DNA of 63,941 bases from Neoconidiobolus thromboides FSU 785 (GCA_025603075.1 MU626378.1:1-63941), one strand, 5' to 3'. Counted from the first letter of the stretch, positions 9,979-25,200 are shown. The notes: generated from the letters alone by a model not told the origin. Translations and numbers: made by a program.

Positions 9979-10959
9979 TTATCTGAAAGCATATACATAA
10001 ATATTAATAACGGTAAAAAGAGCTGAAAGTGAAATGCACCTAAAATTAAGTTAGAATATGAATTTAAAAAAATTAAAAAAATTAAAAAAACATTACCACA
10101 GAAAAGCTACAATATCTGATAAACAACCCATTCCAGGGACACTAGGTTGAGTTGCTCTTAAAGCAGGTAACGCGAATAAAATAGTAGCGCCAAATGCTAT
10201 ACAGCTAATAGGATCTCTTTTATCTACCAATAGATTCAAGGTAATATTAAACAATCCTAGTGTTATACCCCACATAGATAAAGATATGATAAATGAATAT
10301 AATTTAGTACGGTCAGGTTGAACAAACTCAAAAAATATTACAGTTGCATCTTCATGGGGTACAGAATACAATATAGACAACTTCTCATTTTCATCCAAAT
10401 CTTTATAAAATTTTTGATAGGTAGTTCTTTCATAAGTTTGTAACACTTTCTCAGAACTCAACATAAGGTCATACGTCTCTCCTTCTTTAGTGCTGCAGTA
10501 AACAGGCAAGTATGCCTTTAATTTCTCTAATGGATACATTTTCGTAGAAGATTCATCCAAGGGGATTGATAACGAGAAAGCAGTTGAAGTTTTACCTTTT
10601 TCCATGACTAAAGTTTTATAAAAGAAATCACACGTCACAGTTTCAGTTAAACGGTACCTATTATCCAACAATCCAGGTGATGGCAATACGTTTATGTATA
10701 TAGCTCCAGTCTTTTTTGATGTATCTATTGATTGAAAATAAAAATTCATAATTAATACTTTGGCTGCTGGATCACTAAAGTCATATTCATTTATCATTTC
10801 TGTTTTATCTTCGTTTATTGAGTATAGCATATTAAGAGCTACAGGTAAAGTAACAGCACACCATATAATAGCAACGAATAAGGAAAGAACCACTCTTCTT
10901 ACCTTTGTCCTTTCCATTAGATTATTCCAAACATCTTTTAATATATATAACAGTGACAT
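9979..10959 (-). CDS. DUF4436 family membrane protein, paralogue 2 (two exons)
   Basis: Exon 1 is 10959-10097. A GTAATG donor follows and an intron (10096-10040, CTAAC branch site, TTTTAG acceptor) leads to a 61-nt last exon, 10039-9979, coding about 19 residues (C-I-S-L-S-A-L-F ... A-F-R). That exon matches, segment by segment, the end of paralogue 1 (C-L-A-L-I-A-L-C ... L-R-W-R), which is the main evidence for it. Without it the protein would seem truncated right after F-L-W. Spliced length is 307 residues. It has one N-terminal membrane segment (about 22-44), a soluble domain, and the L-P-A-L-R-A-T-Q-P-S-V-P hallmark before the last membrane segment. Confidence 0.8.
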
Positions 10960-11443
10960 CTTTGAGTTGAAAAAATATTTTACAATTAATTAATCACTTT
11001 TTTATATATTACATATTAAGAACAATTAATTCTACCTAACTAATATATTAATAAAAGAAATTTTAACTTTAATTGGACAGTTTCTCAAATTTGGTAAATG
11101 TTAGATTTAGCAAATTTTTTTGAGATTTTAATAGTAATCTTTAACCTTATAAAAGTTTCAGTTACAAGGTGATAATTTGGCTTTATTTAATTCTATATCC
11201 AACATAAAAAAGACATGAAACATATATTATGGGATTTATAACAATATGAAAAATCAGTAATACATTAAAATAATGAAAATCCTTTAGCCTTTAAACTAAT
11301 TTTAAGTAATAAAATAAAATAAAATGTATTTATATCAACTTTAATTATCAAAATTTTAAATGTTCTATGTTTATATTATATAGTTAGCTATTAAAGTTAC
11401 ATCGCTTCAATATCTTAAACAGATTAATGACATCACTCTATTA
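10960..11443. other. Intergenic, no gene seen
   Basis: AT-rich spacer between the DUF4436 gene and the 3' end of RPF1. Confidence 0.45.
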
Positions 11444-12646
11444 TTATAAGAAGAAACGCTTGCGACTAGTCTCCATATCAGCCTATATTAATATTAGTAA
11501 AATATATGATAAAAATAAAGGTATAAATACATTGAATTTCCAAATAAACTCTCCCTTTTCAGAATCAAAAAGTCCTCTTTGGAGCCATTTCAATTTTAAA
11601 GTAAACCTGGGGCCAATTTCTTGGAGATTAACCTTTTCACCGCTTTTAAATTCATAACTGAAACATATTAGTAAGAATATTCAAAATCCATATAAGAATA
11701 ATAGTGTTACCGATGTCGTCTGAAAAAAATAAAATCTCTTTGATTGTGGAATGTTGCAGTTTGCCTTCCTTCAAATTCCGGAACTTGTGGAAAAAGAGAT
11801 TGAAACATACGCCCTATAGTATGCCCTAAACGTGTATTAAAATTATTAAGGATAAGTTCTGGATTGTGTGAAGTCGAACGTCCATGGTTCTAAAAAATCA
11901 ATTTAGATACTTAAGAAATTAAATATATCCTTACGTGAATTTGTTTGCTCATTATAACGCTAGATAGTCTAAAGTGAGCAGTAGGACCATCTGGGAGATG
12001 AATCAAAGTCAATGAAGTTGGCATTTTTTTATCTTCATTAACAATAATAACATCAGTGTAGTCTCTTTTCTTTGAGAACTCTACTATATGATTAATTTCA
12101 AACTGAATTCCTCTTTTAACGAAAGTAGAATTCGGGAATACATCGCATAACTCATCTGTAAAAGTATACATCGTCTATTTTTGTTAGATAAAGCTTGATT
12201 CAAAAATAAAACTTACCCTTGATGGGCTTTTACTAGTTGTAATAAGAACTTTTGGCTCCAAATTTTTACTAAAATAGTTTGCAAATTCATCAATCTCCTC
12301 TTCTTGTGCGATCTAATTGAATGTTACAATTTATATATACTATTTAAAAATATAGCTCATACATCTTCATCATCTTCCTCAACCATAGTCTCATCATATT
12401 CTCTTTTTGATTCTAAAGTTTGTGGGACATTTTCAGCAAGTCTTTTCTAAATAATATTTAACATAATTCAAACAAAATCTTCTAAATTACTTCTTTGAGT
12501 TCTGGATTGGCTAATTCTTCTTTACGGCGTATTCTTTTAAGCTCTCTCTTTTTTTTATTAGATTCTTGACGAAATTGGGATAAAAGCTCTCTGCGAGCTA
12601 TCTTGTTCTTGATTTCACCACCAGTAAATTTCATCTTTTCAGACAT
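11444..12646 (-). CDS. RPF1: Ribosome production factor 1 (Brix/IMP4 family), seven exons
   Basis: RPF1 is a nucleolar Brix-domain protein needed for 60S subunit and 27S pre-rRNA processing. Start at 12646 ([12 protein letters not shown]). The basic N-terminus is followed by an acidic stretch and the Brix core: [36 protein letters not shown], then [17 protein letters not shown] and [14 protein letters not shown]. The terminal exon is short and encodes [12 protein letters not shown] before TAA at 11446-11444, matching the family's basic end. I place six introns, each with a GTAAG/GTATG-type donor and a nearby CTAAY. Exon limits are by eye. Confidence 0.9.
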
Positions 12647-13209
12647 GATTAAGAAAAGCACCTTTAATAAATTTTCTAATATTTTTATTCTTGAGGTCTT
12701 TCAAAAATTTGCAATTAATTTTGCATCTCAACTTTGCACAACGATTATTAGTGCTAAATCTAATAAAATAGGAATGATAGGAGTTTTGAAACAAATAGTT
12801 TAAGATAGATGAAATACTAATGATAATGTAACTGTTTAATATAAATTTAGAGCAATGGTTGTTTTAATGTTGATTTTTTAATTTTCATATTGTGTACAAT
12901 AATAATCACGCATTATCCTTATGGAAGATTGTGTTTTAAAGTGCGGATTGTAAATAAATTCGATTATCAACCTTTAGTAAGCTAAATAATTATTGCCTTA
13001 CCATTATAATATTGAAAACTGTTTGAGCACTTTAAGTCTTCTTATAACTATACATGATTATAATTAATATTTGAATTAAAATAACTAATAAAGCTTATAA
13101 GTATCTAAATCTCGTTAAAAAACATATCCTATAGGATTGAACACTCATAGTTAAAAACTGTCATAATAAAAAAAGTTTAAGTTAAAAGTAAAAATCCAAT
13201 TTATTTAAT
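12647..13209. other. Intergenic, no gene seen
   Basis: Contains the RPF1 promoter side and the 3' flank of the dehydrogenase gene. Short open frames here have no coding character. Confidence 0.45.
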
Positions 13210-14653
13210 CTAAAGTTTAGATTCCCCATAAACTTTAATTAATTCTTTGGTACGACTTGAATATTTATCATATTTGGCCTTAATTGAAGGCACTAATTTT
13301 AATTCACTACGAGCAATTTGCATTTGATGGACTGCGTCTGGGCCTAGAAAAAACAAAAATATTAAAAACTAAAATCAAAACCAAAAACAAAAACGAAATT
13401 ACCGTCAGCGATTCTTAAAGTACGAATACTTGCATAAAGCTCAGCTAACGGGGTATCTTGTGAAACACCAGCAGCACCAAAGACTTGGATTGCTTTGTCC
13501 ATAATTTGAAGGCATGAGTTTGGAACAGCTATTTTAGCAATAGCAATTTCTCTCCAAGCCTTCTTAGCTCCAACTTGGTCAATCTTATGTGCAGCATTTA
13601 GAACAAGTAATCTGCATTTTTCAAGCTCAGTTCTACACTCAGCAATTTCAGTTTGGATAAGACCATGGTCAGCTAGTTTTTTACCAAAAGTAGAACGAGT
13701 AGTTGAACGTAAAAGCATAAGCTCTAAACTTCTTTCAGCTGCTCCTAAAGCACGCATACAGTGATGAATACGACCAGGACCCAAACGACCTTGAATAACC
13801 TCAAATCCTCTACCTTCTCCAAGAATAAGATTTGAAGCTGGAACTCTCACATCTTTAAAGTCGATTTCTACATGGCCACAAGGGGCATCGTCATAACCAA
13901 ATACTCCTAAAGGTCTTACTACTTCGACTCCTGGAGTATCTCTTGGAACAATTATAACGCTTTGTTGTTTATGTTTATGTTTGTTGTTTGGGTCAGTTTT
14001 ACCTAGCACTAATAAAACTTTGCAGCGTGGATCACCAGCGCCAGTGATATACCATTTACGACCATTAATGACATAATCATTGCCATCACGTTTAATCACA
14101 GTTTCAACGTTAGTAGCATCAGAAGAAGCCACAGCAGGTTCAGTCATGGCAAAAGCAGAACGAATTTTACCATCTAACAATGGTTGAAGCCATTGCTTTT
14201 TCTGAGCGTCATTACCATACTTTGAAAATACTTCCATATTTCCAGTATCTGGAGCAGAACAGTTACATGCTTCTGGAGCTAAACGAATCGATCTCCCCAT
14301 AATTTCTGACATCACTGCGTATTCTAAGTTTGTCAAATCTGCTCCTTCTGGATATTCTTTTGATAAAAATAAATTCCATAATCCAAGGTTCTTGGCTTTC
14401 TTTTTTAAATCTTCCATAATTGCTGGGTAGGACTAGTTTAGTTAGTAGCTGATAATTGCACAAATTTAAAGTCTTACCTTCCAACGATCTTCGCCATGTT
14501 TAATTTGAGAGTGAAAAATAGGTTCAGCTGGAATACAGTCATTCTAAACATTGTTTCATTTTTATTATTTTCAATTTAAAAATAGATTACCTCAACAAAA
14601 TCCTTTAATGCATCTAATAATAGTTTTGCTTTTTGACTAGGTTCTGGGAACAT
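13210..14653 (-). CDS. ACAD10/11-type acyl-CoA dehydrogenase
   Basis: A flavin-dependent acyl-CoA dehydrogenase of the ACAD11/IBR3 group, acting in mitochondrial or peroxisomal beta-oxidation. The exons run from ATG at 14653 (M-F-P-E-P-S), through [11 protein letters not shown] and [12 protein letters not shown], to the long exon (about 14435-13405) with [15 protein letters not shown] (FAD-binding), [12 protein letters not shown] and [11 protein letters not shown]. It ends in an exon starting G-P-D-A-V-H-Q-M and stopping at 13210. Reading on past the donor at the last intron gives a false Phe-rich end. The aminoglycoside-phosphotransferase domain of animal ACAD10/11 is absent, as in many fungal members. 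The start is uncertain: the frame continues a little upstream (V-Y-N-K-E-D-K-Y-A) and could be spliced to another exon. Confidence 0.85.
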
Positions 14654-16334
14654 GGCGTATTTATCTTCTTTATTATATACCTTTAAAATAAATTTAAGTC
14701 TCTTTGAATTAGAATTATTAAGATAGCTCAAATAAGAATATATTTTAATAAGATTGAAATTTAATAAGGATAAAAGTGTTGCTTTAAAATCAAATTTATA
14801 GATAAAAAGTAAGTAGATTATATTCTTATGAAGTTTATCATCAATAGTAAGTAAAAAGAGCTTTAACCTTTTAACTAATTGAAGTAGTTGATAGTTTACA
14901 AGCTTTAAAGCTAATGAAAAAGTAGATAATCGAAAGGTTCGAATTGGAGCAAGTTTATATAAGCATAAAATTGAAATTACTTAAAATGTGTCAAAGCTGC
15001 CTTTCATTCACTAAATTTCAAACTAATACGTCATAATACACACAATGATAAATATCATTTGCAGTCAAATGGAAGTAATTCACGCAAATAACTATTGTTA
15101 AGTTTAAAGTGGTCATGGGCTTAAAAGTTTTGTAAATTAAGAATAAAATAAATTGAAATAGCATAACAATGTATAAAAGTTTATCCATATTTATAAAAAA
15201 ACAGCGTACTTCAGTATATAATATTAATTCAAGAGTAAGAAAAGGGCTTATAGTCTTTTATGGATTAATAATTCTATAAGTGAAAAAAGACGATTTTATT
15301 AGAACTCTAATAACAAAACAATAAAACAATAAAACAATAAAGTTATAATTTCATCAATAGAGTGCCAGCGGGAAAAATCTTCCGATGAGACCATAAGTTG
15401 GTTTGAAAAAATTGTTTAAAAGGTCATAAATACATAAAAATATTAATCGGAATAGTCGGTTAGGGGAAAAGTTGTCACAATATATGTAAAATATTCGTGC
15501 TTTAATATACAAACATTTTAAATACCTATATTAGCTATTTATACTTTCTATCGTTTTGTAACACCTATGTTTTTTCAAAGGGCTTCTTACTTTTTCGGGC
15601 AAATTTAAGATGTTAAGAGCATATAGCATTCCACTAGTATGATATTTTCATTTCAAAATAACTCCATTTTTTAGCCAAAAAAATAATCTATTATTGCTAA
15701 TAATAGCTTTTCCTACTTTACTCATTGAAAAAAAGTAAAGGACTTTTGAAAACTTAACAACCGCATGGTATATCATATATATACTTTCAATATTTTATTA
15801 AATGATTTATTCTACAAGTTGTATCTATTATACTATTGTGGCTATGATTAAGATTAAATATAATATAAAAATTTAGTTAAAAAATATTCTTAACCGAAAA
15901 TTAAACAAAATTTGTATGATTAAATACTTTAAATGCTTTACTCTTTTATATTTACTCATTATAAAGAGTACCTCAACAACATTAATTTTTATATAAATCT
16001 AGTTTGAGTTTTGATAGTAATATTCCTATTTTATTTACTCTTGGTCACAATAATAATGGTATTAATTATTTGATTAGTTTCACCCATTATCACAAATAAT
16101 ATATAGCCAGACTGTATTAAGATTTCATAAATCGCATTTTTTATATTAGTTTTTCTACTTCTCTAGCCAGTTTCGATAAATAATATAGCTGTAAAGCATG
16201 ACGTTATAATTGTTTTCAATTTAAATCCCCACAAAAAGATAAATGCAAGTCTCTCGTTATTATAATGTGAGAAGCATAGGGTTATATCAATTTTTTTTAA
16301 CAATCCTTTGATCTTCATCTTTTATTGTTTAATA
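14654..16334. other. Long intergenic stretch, no gene seen
   Basis: About 1.7 kb. A short AAAACAAT-type repeat lies at 15310-15340. A GGTTCGAA at 14937 resembles a tRNA B box, but no tRNA fold surrounds it. Confidence 0.45.
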
Positions 16335-16439
16335 TATGGGAGTGTTTTTTTTGACTTCATTATTTTTTCCATTTTTTAAGCGCTATTTAAGTGGAAAATT
16401 TGTTAGTAAAATTCTTAAACATAAAAATACATCCCCATA
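16335..16439 (+). mobile_element. MITE-like foldback element, copy 5
   Basis: Body 16337-16437 (101 bp) with TA at 16335-16336 and 16438-16439. It begins TGGGAGTG and ends ACATCCCCA; central stem CGCT-ATTTA-AGTG. Confidence 0.9.
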
Positions 16440-16735
16440 TAAATAAGTTTAAAAACCTGGGTAAAACCACAGATAAAATTTTAACTAATTTGAAGTTGAA
16501 TTAACAACAATCTAAAACTAGATAGTTTATACAAATAATTCGCTTATGAAATAAGATATAATTTTGATATTTTAATTGTGTAATAATGATTAAAAATCCC
16601 ATATTAACCAAAATAACGTCGTATAAGAACCTAACTATATTTATGAGAAGATATTAGATGCCATTGTAAAAATATATACAATATAAAAAAGTGATATTTT
16701 ATTCAATTAAGAAAGACTAAATATTAAAAAAAGCA

Positions 16736-17290
16736 TTAATAATTATAAGCTTGAGTATTATAACCATTTTCCTCTTCACATTCATTATCCTGCACTAACA
16801 TATTATATGAATTCGAATTAAAAGCCCCGCCGCTTGGTGCAAAACCTTGAGCACCATCTGATACCGATCCTTGGATACTGATTGCAAAATAGCCTGAATC
16901 TATCCTATAATTAGTACCAATAAAGCTGATCCTGTAATCATTAGCACTCCTCAGATTTGGGATTTTTTGAATTAAATCTTTAGCGTCGATGTAATAGCAG
17001 CTACATTCTTGGGTAATAGTATCAAATCCCGTTTGTAGCACGACATCAATCCCATTGTTGCTAACAAGATGTACCTCAGCCAAACCAACTTGCTTTGAAT
17101 CGCTAATGTTTTTTTGATACAGAAATTGGGCCCCAGAAGTTTGGCCAGTACCTGGTGTGCTATAAAGCACTGTTCCTTGACTGCTGATAGAACTGGTGGC
17201 AAGCGGGGAGCCTGTAAATGTGATTGGATTTTGAGCTTGGACGACAATAGCGAAATACAAAAGGGATAATAAATTTAAAGTACTTTTCAT
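16736..17290 (-). CDS. Secreted protein with KRE9/KNH-like N-terminal domain
   Basis: A 184-residue single-exon protein with a clear signal peptide (MKSTLNLLSLLYFAIVVQAQ, cleavage probably after A-Q-A or Q-A-Q). The body looks like the KRE9/KNH1 N-terminal Ig-like domain found in fungal wall-associated proteins: an opening beta stretch I-T-F-T-G-S-P, an inner L-V-S-N-N-G-I-D-V-V-L-Q block and the closing D-Y-R-I-S-F-I-G ... D-S-G-Y-F-A-I-S-I pattern. KRE9-type proteins are linked to beta-1,6-glucan in yeast, but small single-domain relatives in other fungi have no assigned role. The tail is short and acidic-polar with no GPI signal. Domain assignment is by pattern and moderate. Confidence 0.6.
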   Translation of the reverse strand: MKSTLNLLSLLYFAIVVQAQNPITFTGSPLATSSISSQGTVLYSTPGTGQTSGAQFLYQKNISDSKQVGLAEVHLVSNNGIDVVLQTGFDTITQECSCYYIDAKDLIQKIPNLRSANDYRISFIGTNYRIDSGYFAISIQGSVSDGAQGFAPSGGAFNSNSYNMLVQDNECEEENGYNTQAYNY

Positions 17291-18187
17291 TTTTTAAATT
17301 ATTTTTGTAATTAAAGGAGTTAAAAGAATTGAAATTGTTTTGATGAATAGCAAGTATTTCTTTCTCTTACTTATATATTCTTTATTATGTCGTCTTTTAA
17401 TGATACCGTATGATTATTAAATCATACCAGTTCAAAGTGAATATTGGAGAGATTAAAATTGACATCTTTTTCTCCAAAATTTTAGTTTTTTTTAATGTGA
17501 GTTTAATTTTCGATAAAATAGTAATACTTCTTTATTTAGACAAATTGAAATTTTCAATTAGAATCTACACCCAAACAAGCTGTTAACTCTTTAAAAATTG
17601 GCTATAGCCACGATGATGATAGATTTCTATAGCTTAGTAATACTGTACATTCTTTTTTCTAAAGAAACTCATTTTATACTCTATTTTAATAGAATACAAT
17701 TAAGTTTTGTATTATTTTTAATCATTTTAATTTATGCCAAGATTAATAAATCAAGGAGATATTTTAAAAGTATTTCAATATTATTTTATCCTTTTGATAA
17801 TTTTTATATTAAAATTATCTTTTTAATATAGTTATACTTTAATTAATTAGTTTATATTTAACATTGTTTTTTAATATCAAGTGAAGTATTTTTGGCCATT
17901 TTTTATTCTTTATATATGATCTAAAGTTCATAAAAGTAAAACTATATTTTTAAATTAAAATGTTAAAGAATATTTAAAAGTGTTATAAAATAACATTAAA
18001 AAACAACATAAAAAAGTACTTATCTTGAGCTAAGAAATATTTATTACTTATACTTTCAATTATTTCAATTTATCTATCCCTTAATTTTATGCTAATTAAA
18101 ATTGAACCCATATTAAGAAAGCCAAGAATCAAATGATCCTGAGAAAAATAAAAGGAACTTTACATTTTAAATCAAAGTTGGTTCAAC
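17291..18187. other. Intergenic, no gene seen
   Basis: Divergent promoter region between the KRE9-like gene and alanine aminotransferase. A hydrophobic AT-rich frame around 17600-17830 is most likely non-coding. Confidence 0.45.
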
Positions 18188-20302
<2,115 letters not shown>

Positions 20303-20509
20303 ATGCATAAAGTTAAATAAATGAAGATTTAGAATATTACCTTGTTAAAATGTGATATATAAATAACTTAAAACCATTTGAATAATATATAATCATAACA
20401 CCTATATGTTTTTAAAGTAAACTGTTAACTATTATTTATTAAAAGGTAAAAACACACCACAAAAAAAGCAGATAAAATTAACTAAATTCTAACTTTTTAA
20501 AGCACAATC

Positions 20510-22244
20510 TTAATGTGCTGCCGCTTTCTGGTCACTACCATTACGATCAAGTGGAATATGTTGGATACAAAGGCATGAAATTAAGCCAATAACTGAAATA
20601 GGTATCATAGAAACAAACAACATTTTATAAGAATACTCATATGCTTTGAGAGCTAAAGAGAGTTGATCAGATGGTAATTGGTATAAGGATTCTAAAGATT
20701 CCATTATTTTTTTAGAATCGATTCCTGGTAATATTTCATCAAGCTGTTGTGCTAACACATTATTAAATACAGCACCATGAACTGCTAACCCTAAGACACC
20801 CCCAATGGAAAGTGCATATCTGATAAAGGCGGTGGTAACAGCAGCATCTAAAAAAGAATGAATATTTATAAATTAGTTAATTCGTTGCCTATTACCTTTA
20901 TCTGGAACAGAAGCTTGAGAAGCTACTAAAGCTAATTGAATATTTAAACCAATACCAGAACCAAGCAATAAAGCATAAATAATTTCTTCAGCTAAAGTAA
21001 TTCCAGATCGAATTAATCCACCATATAAGGAGTTGCCTAATACGATCATAGTCATACCTAACCACATAATTGGGCGGTAAGTCCCAGTTTTATTTGTTAT
21101 TAAACCTGAAGTCCCAGCAAAAAAAGATAAACCAAACATAAAAGGAATGGTTTGTACACCTGCTTCTGTTGCACTACGTCCATGGATAGTTTGATGATAC
21201 AATGGTATATAATTCAAAGCTGTAAACATAGTGAATCCAAAGGCTATTGTAGTGATTGAACCAGCTATTACATTACGTGTAAATATATGGGAGGGTATCA
21301 CTGGCTCTTGTGCAACCTTTAATTCGATGAAAATAAAGATGGCCATCACAACAATACCTGCTACAAAACTGCCAATGACTGCCCCTGAGCCCCAAGAATA
21401 TTCTTTGCCACCCCAATTGGTGGCTAAAATAATACAGATAGAGCCAGTAACTAAAGTAAGGGTACCCCAAGTATCCACTCTCTTCATCTTTTGTTTTAAT
21501 GTTGCATTGGAAACCGCTTTTGATACTGGGATTAAGAATAGTACAACTACCATTGCAATTACCGAGATCGGAACATTGATATAAAACACCCATCGCCAAG
21601 TGACATAATCTACGAACAAACCACCAATAATGGGCCCAATTACCGAAGAAATAGCAAAAGTGGCTTGGATTAAACCCATATAAGCACTTCTTTGCTGTAA
21701 TGGGACAACATCAGACATTATTATAAAGGGCAAAGCAATCAAGCCTCCAGCACCTACACCAGCAATAGCACGAAACACTACTAATGCTATAATATTGGGT
21801 GCGGCACCACAACCTATACTACCAATTAAAAATATAAACAAGGCAAATAACATAGCTTGCTTGCGACCAAAAATGTCACTAAATTTGCCATATAGGGGTT
21901 GGAAGGCAGTCATAGTTAATAAGTAAGAGGCTGCTATCCATGTTAAGTCACCAGATGCTTTAAAATCCTTTACAATACCACCAAGAGCAGTAGCTACAAT
22001 GTTTTCATCAATAGCAGCGATGAAAATAGATAACATCAAACTAAAGATAAAATTAATTGAAATAGAAATTGCTAAGTTGAACCTACCCAAAGCAAATGGT
22101 AATTAGTTTCCATTTAGACGAAATTATATTGTTCTCATGAGTTTCTTGCTCTGTAGCTTCCTCATTTCTTTCTAAACCAAATTCATCTATATTGGCATTC
22201 GAAGTATGCTCTTGTTTTCTAGCTTTTGTCTCTATCTCTGACAT
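20510..22244 (-). CDS. MFS transporter, DHA2 (14-TM drug:H+ antiporter) family, copy A
   Basis: Three exons (22244-22087, 22040-20896, 20847-20510) give 546 residues with no frame break. Family: major facilitator superfamily, DHA2 drug/amino-acid antiporters similar to fungal multidrug and vacuolar basic amino-acid permeases. Hydrophilic N-terminal tail of about 45 residues, then 14 membrane segments. Signatures: D-E-N-I-V-A-T-A-L-G (TM1), W-I-A-A-S-Y-L-L-T, G-K-F-S-D-I-F-G-R-K (motif A), F-R-A-I-A-G-V-G-A-G-G-L (motif B) and the motif C-like S-S-V-I-G-P-I-I-G-G. The frame that starts M-G-R-F at 22090 is inside intron 1, so it is not the start. The gene is divergent from its paralogue at 25336. 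Substrate unknown. Confidence 0.9.
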
Positions 22245-25200
22245 TTATACTGGTAAAAGGTTAGTTTCATTTATATTTAATTATAAAATATAGTTCTTGT
22301 TAAATTTATAAAACTATTTTTATCCTCCTTATCAATGATAAATTCAATTAGTTACCTTATTTCTTTAGATAATTTACCAACTATCAAAAACAAAGGAGAG
22401 AAAAATCAAATACATTACATTTATATAAATTTTACAAGATGGAATATTAACATAAGCAATCCTTTAAGTTAAATCATACTTTATTAATTTCATTCTATTC
22501 GAATTTTTTATTCTTGAAATTTTAATTAAATTGCCCTCGAATTTACTTAATTTGGGGCTCATAAATCAATCAACCTTGTTATGAGTTTTTTGCTTTTTTA
22601 AACTTGACTTTGTAGTGAATTCAGAGTAATAGACAGAAGGATCTTCAGTTATATTAAAAAAATAGATATGCAAAATATTAGCAAAAAAGTATATACAATT
22701 ATATATAATAGATAGTGAAACGAAAGCTTTAAATCATCTATAGCGAAATATCGCTGTTTTGTCAGATATAAATTTTGTTATCATGTTACTTTTATTGTAT
22801 AAGTAAACCTTCTTAAATAAAAATGATGGTCATTAATGAGTAAAAATTTAAATAAAGTTTGTTGGATTTTAAATGAGTGATTTCATCAATCATTTATCAT
22901 AAGTTTGATATTGAGAAATTCATCTAAGCTTATGGAAAAATGATTATACAAGTTTTCTTGATTAAAGTAGCTCCTTAAGTGTTCTTTCCTTTACTTTTTT
23001 CTATTGCTGGGTTAATAATCATCAGCTTGGGCACAAGGTTTATAAACAATTTATAGCAATTTATTTTATTACAGATAGCAAGTTTACCTCAACTGGCTTC
23101 ACTTGTTTCTACTACAAGTGATATATAAATACTAGTTTCTTTAAGAATTGGTCCCTTTCTGACAGCTGTTACTAGTTTAAACCTTAATTAAAGGGACTTA
23201 TACTATTTAGGTAGAGCTTTGAGTCATTCTTGTTAAGTTCAAAGTAGTAATAAGAAGAGATAATAAATGATGAGAAATTGTTCAATTTTATCAAAACAGC
23301 GTTTTATTTTTGAAGTTATAATCAAACTTAATCGATTTGACAATATCATATCTACTACAGGTTGTTTGAACTATCTATCATGTATACTATAAAAAACGTA
23401 GTAGTTTGTAATCTGGTATATCTTATATATGAATTTACTTAAAGCAACCGAATAACTCAATTGACAGAAGCAACAAAGGTGATTTTATAAATTTTGAGCG
23501 AGCCCTCGGTATATATCTCATATATACATCTATTTATTTGATAAGCTTTTAAATAAAAATATAAAATATAAAATATAAAATATAAAATATAAAATATAAA
23601 ATATAAAATATAAAATATAAAATATAAAATATAAAATATAAAATATAAAATATAAAATATAAAATATAAAATATAAAATATAAAATAAAAATAGTTATTG
23701 TCACATTTATTCTGTTTAAATAATTATAGATTTTAATGCCAAAGTTTATAAAACGAATCGACTATATTTGGCAATATTAGGGTGATTTTTGAAAATTAAA
23801 TTCTTTGCCACCTTGAGAATTCAATATTTTATTATTTTATAAAAAAGTGGATTCAGTAATAGGTTTGTCATAAACTATCACTTTGAGATTTTACCTAAAC
23901 ATATTAAGCAGACGTTGGTGCGAGAAACAAACATTTGTATTTTGTTGCTTTCTATTTTCTGATAGATAACTTATACTCAAATTAAATATAAGTAGCTCAT
24001 ATTTAAGACTCATTTTTTTAGTCTTTATCTACTCCAGTATTCAACACACACCTTCAAGTCCTCAATTCCAAAAAAGATATTAAACTATTTCCAAATTAAT
24101 AAACAAATTCCACAGTATAAAGTTTTCAGCTGGGAAAACATATCTAAGTTTCAATTGGGTTTTTCTTGCAAGTATTTAGCGAACATCTACCTATTATTAG
24201 AATACTATTTTTAAACTAGAATTTACGCCTTCATTTACACAGCCACTCGATGTATAAATAAATGATTATAGCATATTTGAATTTAACATATTAGATGTTT
24301 TAGCTTTAATATCGAAAATCAGTCACCCTTACTGCATCTATCTTATTATAGGTTATTGGATAAATTCACTGCTTAATAATCTATTAGCTTTTAATATAGT
24401 ATTAATCAGATGTCTAGATGAATTGTTTGGTAATATACCTAGTAAAAAGCTGCTTGTCATTTAACTCTTTTAATTAACTATTAACTATTTTTATTTTGTG
24501 ATTTTATTATTGATAGTTTGACTTTATTTTGTAGAGTTCAAAAACGAGCTTTGAAATATATATAGCACATGAACTGTCTATATAAAACATAAGATTATAA
24601 AAAACATAAGATGATTGTATGTCATATATCATATCTGAGTCACTGTTTTTAAACAGCTTTTCATACCAAATACAAATGGTTTACTTTCGTCTAGAGAAAT
24701 ATCGAATATTTTTAGCTGGGCAATAATTTTTCGTTGCACAAATGCTTGAAGAACAAAAAATCGGACTTAAAAAATCGTCCATTTCATTCATAAACTCATT
24801 ACTTAATAACCTTCTTTACCACTTTTAGTAAATCTACATCGATTTATTCCATTTATCAGTTAACTCACAACCCCAAAACACATAGCTGAAGTAAAATTTT
24901 CTTTGCCTCTATTCTATTCCTAAAATAATTTAAAACGCGAAGCTTCTTTAGCGAACTACAGTATAAATTTTATACTGATTTGAACCCCACCTACTCCATC
25001 TTAATAAACCAAGCTTATATCAATGCAACTTAATTCACTTGGCGTAAACTGATTTTTGATTTTTAAATGCGAATTACCACCTATTTTATCGATTTGGTTA
25101 TTTACTATTTTAATCTAAGCAAATAATGATAACTTTCGATCCCAATGATTGGCTAGCTCCATTCAAGTTACTACCTGCAAATAATAAATTAATAACACTA

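Noticed and set aside
12603-12803. Plus-strand frame over the RPF1 start
   Set aside because: Antisense shadow of RPF1 exon 1 and its promoter.
13362-13405. Phe/Val-rich C-terminus of the dehydrogenase
   Set aside because: It is read-through of the last intron; the downstream exon starting G-P-D-A-V-H matches the family.
14930-14960. tRNA B-box-like GGTTCGAATTG
   Set aside because: No acceptor stem, D arm or anticodon arm can be drawn upstream; isolated match.
17598-17831. Hydrophobic frame that could be a small membrane protein
   Set aside because: Starts from TTG, composition equals random translation of AT-rich DNA (F, I, L, Y, N), no partner feature.
21231-21599. Two frames overlapping the MFS gene
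   Set aside because: Out-of-frame shadows; the transporter frame explains all conservation.
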